DNA of 64,000 nt from Marinilactibacillus sp. Marseille-P9653 (GCF_916618885.1 NZ_CAKAKH010000001.1:1054001-1118000), one strand, 5' to 3'. Counted from the first letter of the stretch, positions 34,703 through 41,985 are shown. A program made the numbers and translations. The notes: generated from the sequence alone by a model not told the origin.

Positions 34703-35299
34703 ATGACAAACTACTATACAAAAGAATTAAACACTGACAACCAGAAAAAGAGCTTTAAGTTTGCTGAAGAAGTCCAGAAGATTAAAACAGACGCTGCTCA
34801 GTTAACAGCACAGAAAGAGAAAGCTAACCAACGCATACCAGAGATAAAGACAGAGCTATCTCAATTAGTAACAGACGTGGACGTTATCACGAACGACAGC
34901 AAGCGGAAGAAAGTCCTTAAAGATAAGGCAATCCTTCAAGAAGAACTGAACGAGTTGGAACTGTATTCGGTCATGGATATAGAACGCTATAAGCAGAAGA
35001 GACTTAAAGGCTTGTATTCACTAGGAGAACAGGCGCAACAAGAGTACCGGGCGTACGATGAACAAGCTACGGAACTACTACGAGTAGCACGCGCAGAGCT
35101 TCAGGAGAAAGAGCAAGAGATCATATCGGCAAAGAATAGATTTCATCCGTTCATCAAGTATGAAGCAACGTTTAATAGTCTGCTACAAGAAGAACGAAGA
35201 GAACAAGCAATCAAAGAAAAAGAAAATAAAAATAAAAAAACTATTCATGTAGACAGTGCAGGCAATGAAGTGATCGGCACGTTTAACTGGAAGAAGTAG
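34703..35299 (+). CDS. Coiled-coil protein of unknown function
   Basis: This 198-residue highly charged protein is predicted to be almost fully helical coiled coil (about 20-180), ending in KKTIHVDSAGNEVIGTFNWKK. It could be a scaffold-like or packaging-interference protein, given its place before the prohead protease, but I do not recognise the family. Ribosome site AAAAGGGG. Confidence 0.6.
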   Translation: MTNYYTKELNTDNQKKSFKFAEEVQKIKTDAAQLTAQKEKANQRIPEIKTELSQLVTDVDVITNDSKRKKVLKDKAILQEELNELELYSVMDIERYKQKRLKGLYSLGEQAQQEYRAYDEQATELLRVARAELQEKEQEIISAKNRFHPFIKYEATFNSLLQEERREQAIKEKENKNKKTIHVDSAGNEVIGTFNWKK

Positions 35300-35335
35300 A
35301 CCAGGCATAGCCCCTATATTTATTTTAAACAAAGA

Positions 35336-35402
35336 AGTACAAAGGGCCGGCGGGGGAGTTTAAAAGAACGCACAAGCCGTTTTGCAGCCCCCCCTCCCCT
35401 TA
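35336..35402. other. GC-rich candidate packaging (cos) site
   Basis: Within a very AT-rich element, GGGCCGGCGGGGGAG (35344-35358) and CAGCCCCCCCTCCCC (35385-35399) face each other 26 bases apart, upstream of the prohead protease gene. GC-rich tracts of this kind are common at cos sites of Firmicutes siphophages (from memory, not verified against any phage). It is not coding: no frame with a ribosome site covers it. Confidence 0.45.
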
Positions 35403-35508
35403 AGCTTTTAAAAAGTAATTTTTAAGCTGATTTGTAAAGATTTATCAAAAGAAAGATAAATTTAAAAATAATAAAGAATAGTTACTAAATTTTATCAAAA
35501 CTTAAGGA

Positions 35509-36105
35509 GTGACAAAACTGGAAGCAGCAAACAAGCAAGAGTATAGAAGCGTAGCGTTATTGGGAACAACAAAAGAATCAGAGGGAGTATATAAAGTTGA
35601 GGGGTATGCAACCACGTTTAATCGATATGAGCTATTCGAAAGCGACGGGATTAAATACTACGAACAAATAGATAGAAATGCGTTTGTTGGCGCTGATATG
35701 TCGGACGTGATCATGCAATACGATCATGAAGGAAGAGTGTTAGCAAGAAAAACAAACGGCACGTTAACCATTACACCTAATCAGTATGGTTTGTTTATAA
35801 AAGCAGATTTAAGTAAGAGCAGCGCTGGGAAAGAACTTCATAAAGATATAACGAGTGGCCTTGTTACTAAGATGTCTTGGGCGTTTACAGTGGCTGAGGA
35901 TAGTTATGACAAAGACACACGCACACGAATTATTAAGCGGATAAAAAAAGTGTACGATGTATCTGCCGTATCTATACCAGCCAACGATCAAACATCAATA
36001 AGTGTTGAATCACATCTTGACGGAGAAACACGAAAAAGAGCTAATGAAAGAAGAAGAACCAGGCTCCGATTACAAGTCAAACTTCTTGAAATGGAATTTA
36101 TGTAA
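35509..36105 (+). CDS. HK97-family prohead protease
   Basis: This is a peptidase U35-type head maturation protease of about 198 residues. Landmarks: VEGYATTFNRYE (about 29), the catalytic His in IMQYDHEGRVLARKTNGTL (about 72) and the catalytic Ser in TSGLVTKMSWAFTV (about 123), then VYDVSAVSIPANDQ. It is apparently intact. In phages it cleaves scaffold and capsid during head maturation and stands next to portal and capsid genes; here both are missing. The GTG at 35509 overlaps the ribosome site AAGGAG (35504-35509); CTG 35518, eight bases after it, is the better-placed start. Confidence 0.88.
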   Translation: MTKLEAANKQEYRSVALLGTTKESEGVYKVEGYATTFNRYELFESDGIKYYEQIDRNAFVGADMSDVIMQYDHEGRVLARKTNGTLTITPNQYGLFIKADLSKSSAGKELHKDITSGLVTKMSWAFTVAEDSYDKDTRTRIIKRIKKVYDVSAVSIPANDQTSISVESHLDGETRKRANERRRTRLRLQVKLLEMEFM

Positions 36106-36141
36106 TCAAGAAATAAAATAACAATGAAAGGAGGTGTTTAA

Positions 36142-36336
36142 ATGCATAAGGAAATTAGATTGCGTAACAAACTAACCACTGAAGATATTACGAATGATGA
36201 ATTTGTTATACGTATGCAGAAACGTTTTTTAAAAAGTGGGAAGTCTTCTTTAAGTGAAACAGAACAACGTGAGCTTAGAAAAGAGATCATGAGTAACGAA
36301 ATAAACGCAGAATTAAACAATATATACGTACAGTAA
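36142..36336 (+). CDS. Small hypothetical protein
   Basis: This 64-residue charged helical protein (FVIRMQKRFLKSGKSSLSETEQRELRKEIM) has ribosome site AAAGGAGGTG. It is the last gene of the rightward operon before a terminator. It is not recognised. Confidence 0.65.
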   Translation: MHKEIRLRNKLTTEDITNDEFVIRMQKRFLKSGKSSLSETEQRELRKEIMSNEINAELNNIYVQ

Positions 36337-36440
36337 GATAAACATACCAGAAGAAATTAAGGGGCTCAGACACGCTTATTTTATCGTTCAATTACATTTG
36401 TAAATAAATTATAGTTTGAGAAAACGATGAGCAAAATAAT

Positions 36441-36476
36441 AAAGGGAGTTACTAATGAGTAGCTTCCTTTTTTTTA
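36441..36476 (+). terminator. Terminator ending the rightward operon
   Basis: AAGGGAGTTACT and AGTAGCTTCCTT pair around AATG and are followed by eight T. Confidence 0.92.
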
Positions 36477-36556
36477 CTGTATTAGCTCAAAGATTTTTTT
36501 GGTATACTAAAAGTAAAAGGAAACTTGATATTTAATTATATATCGGAGGGATAAAC

Positions 36557-36865
36557 ATGGAAATGGTAAGCATCAAAACCAAAACACAGCAATGGGCCTT
36601 TGCAAAAGATATCGGAAGAATCATGGGATACAAACAACCGTCGTTGCTACTCAAACGTTTCAGAGAGTTTGCTGATCAAAACCCAAATTACTTTGCACCG
36701 CATAAACCATATTTGAAACTTGAGGGTATGGACACGGTGTACGACATCTTATGTTTCGCATTCTACTTCGAGAATCGAGACTTATTAGACGCTGGCACAA
36801 GAAGTTTGAACTTTAAGAAAGACTTGCCACGTCTGAGAGAAGTCTACAAAGAAAATGAGTATTAG
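36557..36865 (+). CDS. Accessory hypothetical protein with its own promoter
   Basis: This 102-residue protein, with ribosome site CGGAGGG, follows a possible -10 box TATACT (36503-36508). The sequence (QWAFAKDIGRIMGYKQPSLLLKRFRE, then NLDLL-like DAGTRSLNFKKDLPRLREV) has a weak look of Bro/antirepressor N-domains, but I cannot confirm a family. It lies beyond the operon terminator in the cargo zone of the satellite. Confidence 0.6.
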   Translation: MEMVSIKTKTQQWAFAKDIGRIMGYKQPSLLLKRFREFADQNPNYFAPHKPYLKLEGMDTVYDILCFAFYFENRDLLDAGTRSLNFKKDLPRLREVYKENEY

Positions 36866-36965
36866 TGGTTAAATACGATAACAGCTCGACAGATCAAAAA
36901 GTCGGCTCAGTAATTGATTAGCTTAAATTTCAAACTAGTCGATTTCGACCAGTTTAGAAGCAACA

Positions 36966-36999
36966 TAATAAAAGACCTCCCCAAATTTGGGGAGGTCTT
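36966..36999 (-). terminator. Strong hairpin, terminator on the minus strand
   Basis: AAGACCTCCCC AAAT TTGGGGAGGTCTT is a perfect stem; on the minus strand it is followed by TTTATTATG. It may also slow transcripts from the accessory gene on the plus strand. Confidence 0.8.
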
Positions 37000-37040
37000 A
37001 GTGATTAAATAAAATAACGCAGTTTAGAAAAAGATAATAA

Positions 37041-37070
37041 AAGCCCCTATTCATTTTTTAGAAAGGGGCC
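37041..37070 (-). terminator. Terminator after the toxin gene
   Basis: On the minus strand GGCCCCT and AGGGGCT pair around a 16-base AT-rich loop, followed by TTTATT. Confidence 0.7.
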
Positions 37071-37222
37071 TAATAAGGACCTTAACTTGAAGGTCAACAA
37101 GATACACAATTTAAACGTTTGAGCTAACCTCGAACCGCTTGTGCTATAAGGCCTACAACTGGGTAGGCAACATAAGTATCATACCATAAGAGGTTTCTAT
37201 GTCAACACTTTTGATAAACAAA

Positions 37223-37660
37223 TTATATCGCAAAAATTGTTTTTAATCTAGCTTTTACCCCTGTCATATCTTCAGTTTTAACAAAACCTATAACATTTTT
37301 CAATCTTACTGTTGAAATACTTTTGACTTGTTCAGTTTTAACACAAGAGTCGAACGTTAAAAAATTATATTTTTCTTTTTTTAAAGTATAATGCGTTCTT
37401 ACATGATCTCTAATGTTTTTTGTTAAAGGTATAACGATTACTTGACCCGCAGAATTGAATTTGCTATCAGAGACTATTAACACCGGTCTACTATTTGAAA
37501 TTTCATAACCAAGATTTTCTCCTAACTCACACATTACAACTTGTCCCTGCCGGAAATATCTATTTTTAGCGTTGTCGCTCAAATCTTCCCAGTTACTGGA
37601 TAGTATTTCTTTTCGAGGACTCCAACTTCTTAATTTTTTTATTTTTAAGTCTTTTCTCAT
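37223..37660 (-). CDS. PemK/MazF-like endoribonuclease toxin
   Basis: The C-terminal part has the PemK/MazF fold: RQGQVVMCELGENLGYEISNSRPVLIVSDSKFN, then GQVIVIPLTKNI and the late FDSCVKTEQVKSISTVRLKN. The Arg in SRPVLIVSD and the Thr/Ser in KTEQVKSIS are the expected catalytic and binding positions. An N-terminal extension of about 50 basic residues precedes it. I start at ATG 37660 behind GAGGAG; the frame also opens at GTG 37687, overlapping the upstream stop. No small antitoxin gene is adjacent; the upstream partner is a DUF3800 protein. Confidence 0.83.
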   Translation of the reverse strand: MRKDLKIKKLRSWSPRKEILSSNWEDLSDNAKNRYFRQGQVVMCELGENLGYEISNSRPVLIVSDSKFNSAGQVIVIPLTKNIRDHVRTHYTLKKEKYNFLTFDSCVKTEQVKSISTVRLKNVIGFVKTEDMTGVKARLKTIFAI

Positions 37661-37683
37661 TTTTTGCTCCTCAAAGTATGATT

Positions 37684-38475
37684 TCACGGGAAAATTTTAA
37701 GCCCTTTTCCATTATAATTAGGATATTTATGAATTTTCTTTTCAACGTACTCAAAATGATCGTCTACTTCTTCAGTTTTCACATATTTATGGATACTATA
37801 AGATATAATATCGCAGAGTTCTAAAGGCCAATACGACAAACTGCCGTCTCTCGTTCTTTTAGGGTTGAAGTAAACTCCTTTTATACAACTAAAATTATGT
37901 TTTTTTCTATATTCGTTACCGTTTCCCAATAAATAATTTATTTTATTAAGGACTTCTAAATTTTCTTTGAATCCTCTAGATTCCAATAAAATAGCCACGG
38001 ATTTTTCTTCCCTCATAATATCTAAGCAAAATCTTTCCAACATAAATTCTACACCTAATTCATAGACAGGAAAAGGAGATGAGTACTGTGAACAGTGCTC
38101 TAACTTGTTTATAGAGGATGAGTAAATTTTAGCATCAATATTATCAATTATAAGATTTAAATCTTGGGTGAATTCTTCTGAGTTTACTAATTTTGGATTG
38201 AAAGGGCCAACTTTTTTTCTTATATCTTTGGAGTGGAGTACGATGCGCTTTCCTTTAAAAAGCCCTTTTTCCCAATATTTATTTTTTAAGTTAATTACTC
38301 TATCTCTCGTTTCTTCAAAATTTTCGAGATTATATAAAACTCCCGTTACCGTGAACCACATGTTTTCTTCATTGAAATTATGTGATAATGTTGAAGTGCC
38401 ATTTTCATCTATAGCAAATAAGTAATTCACATCGCTCAAATTTTCTATGCTTGTTGGATACGTATTCCATGTCAA
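37684..38475 (-). CDS. DUF3800 protein paired with the toxin
   Basis: DUF3800 proteins have an RNase H-like metal-binding core; here LFAIDENGTST (about residue 20), LLLES-like AILLESRGFKEN (about 165) and LELCDIISYSI (about 225) supply the acidic residues. The start is probably TTG 38475 because AAGGAGGTGA lies 7 bases before it; a GTG nine bases upstream falls inside that site. The gene overlaps the longer toxin frame by 4 bases, so the pair is one operon. DUF3800 genes are common in defence islands and on satellites, but no activity is established. Confidence 0.78.
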   Translation of the reverse strand: MTWNTYPTSIENLSDVNYLFAIDENGTSTLSHNFNEENMWFTVTGVLYNLENFEETRDRVINLKNKYWEKGLFKGKRIVLHSKDIRKKVGPFNPKLVNSEEFTQDLNLIIDNIDAKIYSSSINKLEHCSQYSSPFPVYELGVEFMLERFCLDIMREEKSVAILLESRGFKENLEVLNKINYLLGNGNEYRKKHNFSCIKGVYFNPKRTRDGSLSYWPLELCDIISYSIHKYVKTEEVDDHFEYVEKKIHKYPNYNGKGLKIFP

Positions 38476-38664
38476 GTTAATCACCTCCTTAGGTATTGTA
38501 CTAAATTATACTATGGCTAAACTTAATTATAAAGTCTCTATTTCATTGTATTTCAAGGAATTTATCATTATATTGATACATTAGGTTCAAAATGAATAGT
38601 TGAAAATATTTTAAGAAGCATATTTTCAACTATTATGGCAGTAAAACAAGTTCGTTGAATATAA

Positions 38665-38692
38665 AAAGATCCCCTCAATTTTGAGGAGATCA
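38665..38692 (-). terminator. Terminator facing inward from the right end
   Basis: On the minus strand GATCTCCTCA and TGAGGGGATC pair around AAAT, followed by TTTTTAT. It would stop transcripts entering the element from the displaced tRNA promoter. Confidence 0.85.
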
Positions 38693-38746
38693 ATCGTACG
38701 CCTATAAGTATAATTTCGCTTTTACTATGTGATAATTCTTGTGCAT

Positions 38747-38759
38747 TTCTTGTGTCTAT
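38747..38759. repeat. Probable integrase arm-site repeat, right end
   Basis: TTCTTGTGTCTAT, identical to 26779-26791. A partial copy (TTCTTGTGCAT) precedes it and an inverted ACACAAGAAATG follows, as in a multi-site right arm. Confidence 0.65.
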
Positions 38760-38863
38760 CTTGTACACAAGAAATGAAACTACTGAGTTCTTGATAGCTT
38801 GAATAGTCTAAAGAATAGTGCTACAAAGCTATATTGATATTTGCTGATACTGCCTAAAATATA

Positions 38864-38895
38864 CACTTGCTCTATCCTACTGAGCTATAGAGTCA
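38864..38895. repeat. attR (32-bp core)
   Basis: Exact copy of 26679-26710. It is the original 5' end of the tRNA-Arg gene, cut off from its body by the integration. Confidence 0.95.
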
Positions 38896-38914
38896 ATGTT
38901 AAACGAACTCACTT

Positions 38915-38943
38915 ATTGTACTATGGAAGTTTAATTGATACAA
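38915..38943 (-). promoter_or_regulatory. Displaced promoter of tRNA-Arg(CCT)
   Basis: On the minus strand TTGTAT, 17 bases, and TACAAT, with the -10 box 20 bases before the tRNA 5' end kept in attR. Before integration this was probably the tRNA promoter; now it drives only the 32-bp stub and the element edge. Confidence 0.65.
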
Positions 38944-39032
38944 GTTTGCTTAAAAGACAAAGCTGTTTTTCTTGCGAAATTATCATAAGAAAAAGGGCTT
39001 TCTGCTATAATAAAAGAAAAAAGGATGATTAG

Positions 39033-39701
39033 ATGACATTGATGAAACGGTTATTGAGTGCTTCAGCTCTGACAGTATTACTAGTAGGATGCGGAACAGA
39101 TGAGGCCGATGAAACAGAACAAGTAGAACAATCTGCACAAGAAACAGAAGTAGAAACAACTACTGAAGATCAGGCGACTGAGACAGAAGTTGAAGAAGAT
39201 AGTGACGATGAAGGAAGTATCGAAGTAGACAAGGGACTCTTCAGTACAGAGCTGACACTACCGGCAGAATTATCAGAGACTTTTGAACCAGATGAACTCG
39301 CTTTGGAAGAAGCGAACATCACTGAGAATGAGGATGGATCGGTTACAATAAAGATGTCTAGATCTCAACATCAAGACTTGTTGGATGAATTGAAGCAAAC
39401 CATCACTGACTCAGTAGAAGAGTTAATGGCCGATGAAAATTTTCAATCTTTTAAAGATATAGAGTTCAATAACGATTTCAGTGAATTTTCTATTATTGTT
39501 GACAGAGAAGCCTATGAAGCAGGGTTTGATGGTTTTGGTATTTTTGGATTGGCGATATCAGCGCTTTACTATCAAGTGTTTGAAGGGAAAGAACCAGAAA
39601 GTTTAACATCGACATTTGAAATTCAAGACGAAGCTACCGGGGAAGTGTTCAGCACAATCGTTTATCCAGATGACTTGGAAGAGAGTTTAGATCTAGAATA
39701 A
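39033..39701 (+). CDS. Acidic lipoprotein of unknown function
   Basis: The signal peptide ends in lipobox LLVGC (about residues 16-20). A Glu/Thr-rich disordered linker (about 22-65) leads to a globular domain (about 70-222: LFSTELTLPAELSETF, then FKDIEFNNDFSEFSIIVDREAYE). The layout resembles the OmpA-type lipoprotein at 24117 in its linker only. The family is not recognised. Ribosome site AAAGGATGA. It lies just outside the satellite. Confidence 0.75.
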   Translation: MTLMKRLLSASALTVLLVGCGTDEADETEQVEQSAQETEVETTTEDQATETEVEEDSDDEGSIEVDKGLFSTELTLPAELSETFEPDELALEEANITENEDGSVTIKMSRSQHQDLLDELKQTITDSVEELMADENFQSFKDIEFNNDFSEFSIIVDREAYEAGFDGFGIFGLAISALYYQVFEGKEPESLTSTFEIQDEATGEVFSTIVYPDDLEESLDLE

Positions 39702-39776
39702 TTAGGGTATTTCACTATGGAAAAGTAAGTGAATGTGATTTATAATGGAAATAAATTCAAGAGACGGAGGGTATTT

Positions 39777-40199
39777 ATGAAGGTTTCAACGAAATGGGAA
39801 GGTAATCTAGCTTTTACAATGAACAATCATACTGGAAAAGAACTGAAAATGGATGCTGGAGAATCTGCTGGCGGAGAAGGTTCAGGCGTATCTCCAATGG
39901 AAGCTGTTCTTGGTGGCTTGGCAGGTTGTATGGGAATTGACATGTATATGATTCTTAAACCTTATCAAGAAAAATTAGAACGTATTGAAATCGAAACAGA
40001 TGGAGAAAGAAATGAAGAACCACCAAAATACTTTACCAAGATTACTATCATGCTACATGTTGATGGGGATGTCCCAGCCAGTAGAGTTTGGCGCGCCATT
40101 AAACTAAGCGACCAAAAATACTGCTCTGTAGCGAATTCACTTAAAGCTGAGTTAACTTATAAACTAATTTTAAATGGAGAACAAGTAGACCAAAACTAA
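39777..40199 (+). CDS. OsmC-family peroxidase-like protein
   Basis: The 140-residue OsmC/Ohr fold has both redox cysteines: LAGCMGID (about residue 60) and KYCSVANSL (about 120), in the YhfA-like spacing. Such proteins reduce organic hydroperoxides. ATG 39777 follows GGAGGG; an earlier frame start at 39729 has no site. It is monocistronic with a terminator. Confidence 0.9.
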   Translation: MKVSTKWEGNLAFTMNNHTGKELKMDAGESAGGEGSGVSPMEAVLGGLAGCMGIDMYMILKPYQEKLERIEIETDGERNEEPPKYFTKITIMLHVDGDVPASRVWRAIKLSDQKYCSVANSLKAELTYKLILNGEQVDQN

Positions 40200-40212
40200 A
40201 TGAATCCGACAG

Positions 40213-40244
40213 AGAACCACTTATTTAAAAGGTGGTTCTTTTTT
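40213..40244 (+). terminator. Terminator after osmC-like gene
   Basis: AGAACCACTT and AAGGTGGTTCT pair around ATTTAA, with TTTTTT at the end. Confidence 0.92.
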
Positions 40245-40279
40245 CAACTCTATTTAATGATAGGTAGTTGCTATTTTAA

Positions 40280-40295
40280 ATGGAAACGCTTAATA
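40280..40295. promoter_or_regulatory. cre/LacI-type operator before esterase 1
   Basis: ATGGAAACGCTTAATA matches most of the catabolite-responsive consensus TGWAARCGYTWNCW and is a degenerate form of the two palindromes downstream. CcpA, the local LacI regulator, or both could bind. Confidence 0.6.
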
Positions 40296-40330
40296 TATAC
40301 TGAAAGAGTCTTTATTTAGGAGGAAAAGAA

Positions 40331-41089
40331 TTGGCAGTTATTTATGGAACAATACAATCTGAAAGACTGATGCGCAAAGTACCTTTCGCAGCGATTTTAC
40401 CATCAGAAGTAAAAAAGGATGAAACAGTAGAACCATTTAAAACCCTTTATTTACTTCACGGGTGGAATGATGCATCTGATGCCTGGATTAATAATACAAG
40501 AATTGTTGAACTAGCAACGAAACATAATATTGCGGTTATCATGCCATCTGGAGAAAATAGTTTTTATGTTGATCTCAAAAATGGCAGTTACTATGGACAG
40601 TATATCGGTGAAGAACTTGTTCAGATTACTAGAAAAATGTTCAACTTATCTCAAGATTTCGAATCTACATGGATTGCCGGATTGTCAATGGGCGGATACG
40701 GTGCATTGAGAAATGGATTGTATTACAATGAAACTTTTTCGAAAATAGCTGCACTTTCTAGTAGAGTACTTCAATCTCAAGAAAAAGAACATGATCTGTC
40801 AGAGGATAACCGAATGAATCAGGCTATAAAATATATTATAGGTTCAGATACATATAAGGATATGGATAAAGACAAAGATATCTATTCTCTGATTAAAAAA
40901 GAATCCATACCGGAGCTATTCATTGCCTGCGGTACGGAAGACTTTATTTATAAGGATAGTTTAAGTCTGCACAATTATTTAAGTGAACAAAAAATCGATC
41001 ATATTTACAAAGAGTCGCCCGGGGAGCATTCCTGGGATTTCTGGGATCACTATATCGAACAAGTGATTGAATGGATGGTAGGGGGCTAA
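40331..41089 (+). CDS. Alpha/beta-hydrolase esterase 1 (tributyrin/acetyl esterase type)
   Basis: This 252-residue FrmB/EstA-like serine esterase has an early LYLLHGWNDASD oxyanion strand, the nucleophile in AGLSMGGYGALRNGLYY (Ser about 119), the Asp in CGTEDFIYKDS (about 205) and the His in PGEHSWDFWD (about 235). TTG 40331 is the start, 7 bases after AGGAGG. No signal peptide: it acts in the cytoplasm. A paralogue follows at 41229 and both sit before a sophorooligosaccharide importer, suggesting removal of ester groups from imported glucans. Confidence 0.88.
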   Translation: MAVIYGTIQSERLMRKVPFAAILPSEVKKDETVEPFKTLYLLHGWNDASDAWINNTRIVELATKHNIAVIMPSGENSFYVDLKNGSYYGQYIGEELVQITRKMFNLSQDFESTWIAGLSMGGYGALRNGLYYNETFSKIAALSSRVLQSQEKEHDLSEDNRMNQAIKYIIGSDTYKDMDKDKDIYSLIKKESIPELFIACGTEDFIYKDSLSLHNYLSEQKIDHIYKESPGEHSWDFWDHYIEQVIEWMVGG

Positions 41090-41103
41090 AAGAAACTAGC
41101 TCA

Positions 41104-41136
41104 AAAATCCGCAATGAATCAGTTGCGGGTTTTTTA
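41104..41136 (+). terminator. Terminator after esterase 1
   Basis: AAATCCGCAA and TTGCGGGTTT pair around TGAATCAG, followed by a T-run. Esterase 2 is therefore under its own promoter. Confidence 0.85.
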
Positions 41137-41195
41137 TATATTAGATTAAAAGAAAAGGCTTGCAAAACAAATTAGTATTCTATATAATTCATTTA

Positions 41196-41209
41196 TCGAA
41201 ACGTTTCGA
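41196..41209. promoter_or_regulatory. LacI-type operator palindrome before esterase 2
   Basis: TCGAAACGTTTCGA, a perfect 14-bp palindrome of the LacI-family type, 20 bases before the start codon. It is repeated at 41986. Confidence 0.88.
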
Positions 41210-41228
41210 AAGGAAGTGGAAATGATAA

Positions 41229-41972
41229 ATGACTACTGTCGATGCTACGTTCTTTTCAAAAAGTCTAGATAGAAAAGTGACGTATTCAGCTATCATTCCG
41301 AAAATGAATAGAGAAATGAGAATGTTTAAAACCCTTTATTTATTTCATGGATATAGCGGAGACCGAAAGGATTGGTTCTACGCAGGACAAGTTGAACAAC
41401 TAGCAGAGTCATATAATATTGCCATCATTTTACCATCAGGAGAGAATAGCTATTATGTAGATCATCCAAATGGAATGAATTATGGTCAGTTTGTCGGTGA
41501 AGAGCTAATTGAAGAATCAAGAAGTCTGTTTCCTTTATCTTGTAAAAGAGAAGAGACATGGATTGCTGGATTATCAATGGGTGGTTATGGAGCTTTAAGA
41601 AATGGTCTTTACTATAGTGAAACATTTGGAAAAATCGCCGCCTTATCAAGCAGGATTATAACGAAAACATCTGAATTTGAAGAAGATCGTTATCCTGAAC
41701 GAATCATGAAGGTGCTCATTGGAAGCCAGGATATTCAGGATATACCGGATAATATAGATTTATATGAATTGGCTAAACAGTCAATGTCATTACCCAATAT
41801 TTACATGGCTTGCGGAACAAGTGACTTTTTGTACGAAGATAATGTAGCTTTCCACAACGAACTCAAACGCCTTAATATCAAACATGATTATATCGAAGAT
41901 ACAGGCGATCACAATTGGAATTTTTGGAACAAGCATATTATTTTAGCAATAGACTGGTTAACGAAAACATAA
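41229..41972 (+). CDS. Alpha/beta-hydrolase esterase 2
   Basis: Paralogue of the gene before it (same length and motifs): LYLFHGYSGDRKDW, AGLSMGGYGALRNGLYYSE (Ser about 116), ACGTSDFLYEDN and TGDHNWNFW. 247 residues, cytoplasmic. ATG 41229 lies about 9 bases after GGAAGTGG. An operator palindrome just upstream and another just downstream tie it to the sugar regulon. Substrates are not known; acetyl or short acyl esters are typical. Confidence 0.88.
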   Translation: MTTVDATFFSKSLDRKVTYSAIIPKMNREMRMFKTLYLFHGYSGDRKDWFYAGQVEQLAESYNIAIILPSGENSYYVDHPNGMNYGQFVGEELIEESRSLFPLSCKREETWIAGLSMGGYGALRNGLYYSETFGKIAALSSRIITKTSEFEEDRYPERIMKVLIGSQDIQDIPDNIDLYELAKQSMSLPNIYMACGTSDFLYEDNVAFHNELKRLNIKHDYIEDTGDHNWNFWNKHIILAIDWLTKT

Positions 41973-41985
41973 ATTTTATTTAAAA

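Larger units (their letters stand above)
36866..37222. other. Intergenic stretch with stacked hairpins, no gene
   Basis: It holds two minus-strand terminators and, at 37067-37190, further inverted repeats: GACCTT/AAGGTC around AACTTG and GCCTAC/GTAGGC around AACTG. No frame with a ribosome site is seen. It separates the accessory gene from the toxin operon that reads toward it. Confidence 0.6.
26679..38895. mobile_element. Integrated phage-satellite (PICI-like) element
   Basis: A 12.2-kb element is bounded by identical 32-bp repeats (26679-26710 and 38864-38895) in tRNA-Arg. It carries integrase and repressor on the minus strand and regulator, excisionase-like, primase, replication ATPase, iteron origin, ArpU-like regulator and prohead protease genes on the plus strand, the order of a SaPI/PICI. 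It has no portal, terminase large subunit, capsid, tail, holin or lysin gene and no conjugation gene, which argues against a prophage or ICE. An end-of-element toxin pair is probable cargo. Helper phage and mobility are inferred. Confidence 0.85.
38476..39032. other. Right end of the element and tRNA-derived flank, no gene
   Basis: From left to right: the promoter region of the DUF3800 operon (TATAAT-type -10 on the minus strand near 38507-38512), a minus-strand terminator, the right arm repeats, attR, the orphaned tRNA promoter and a TATAAT (39006-39011) that probably serves the lipoprotein gene at 39033. No open frame with a ribosome site is seen. Confidence 0.7.

Noticed and set aside
37067-37153. 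A tRNA-like fold on the minus strand between the toxin gene and accessory gene
   Set aside because: GGCCTTA and TTAGGCC could form an acceptor-like stem and a TTCAAGT loop is present, but the T-stem is shifted, four extra bases separate it from the acceptor strand, and no anticodon loop has U33. Overlapping terminator hairpins explain the pairing better.
38568-38768. Minus-strand frame of 66 codons at the satellite's right end
   Set aside because: It runs through a terminator and the arm-site repeats and lacks a ribosome site.
26679-38895. Interpretation as a conjugative element (Tn916-like)
   Set aside because: The integrase type would permit it, but there is no relaxase, coupling ATPase or type IV secretion gene, and the primase-Rep-iteron-prohead protease set points to a phage satellite.
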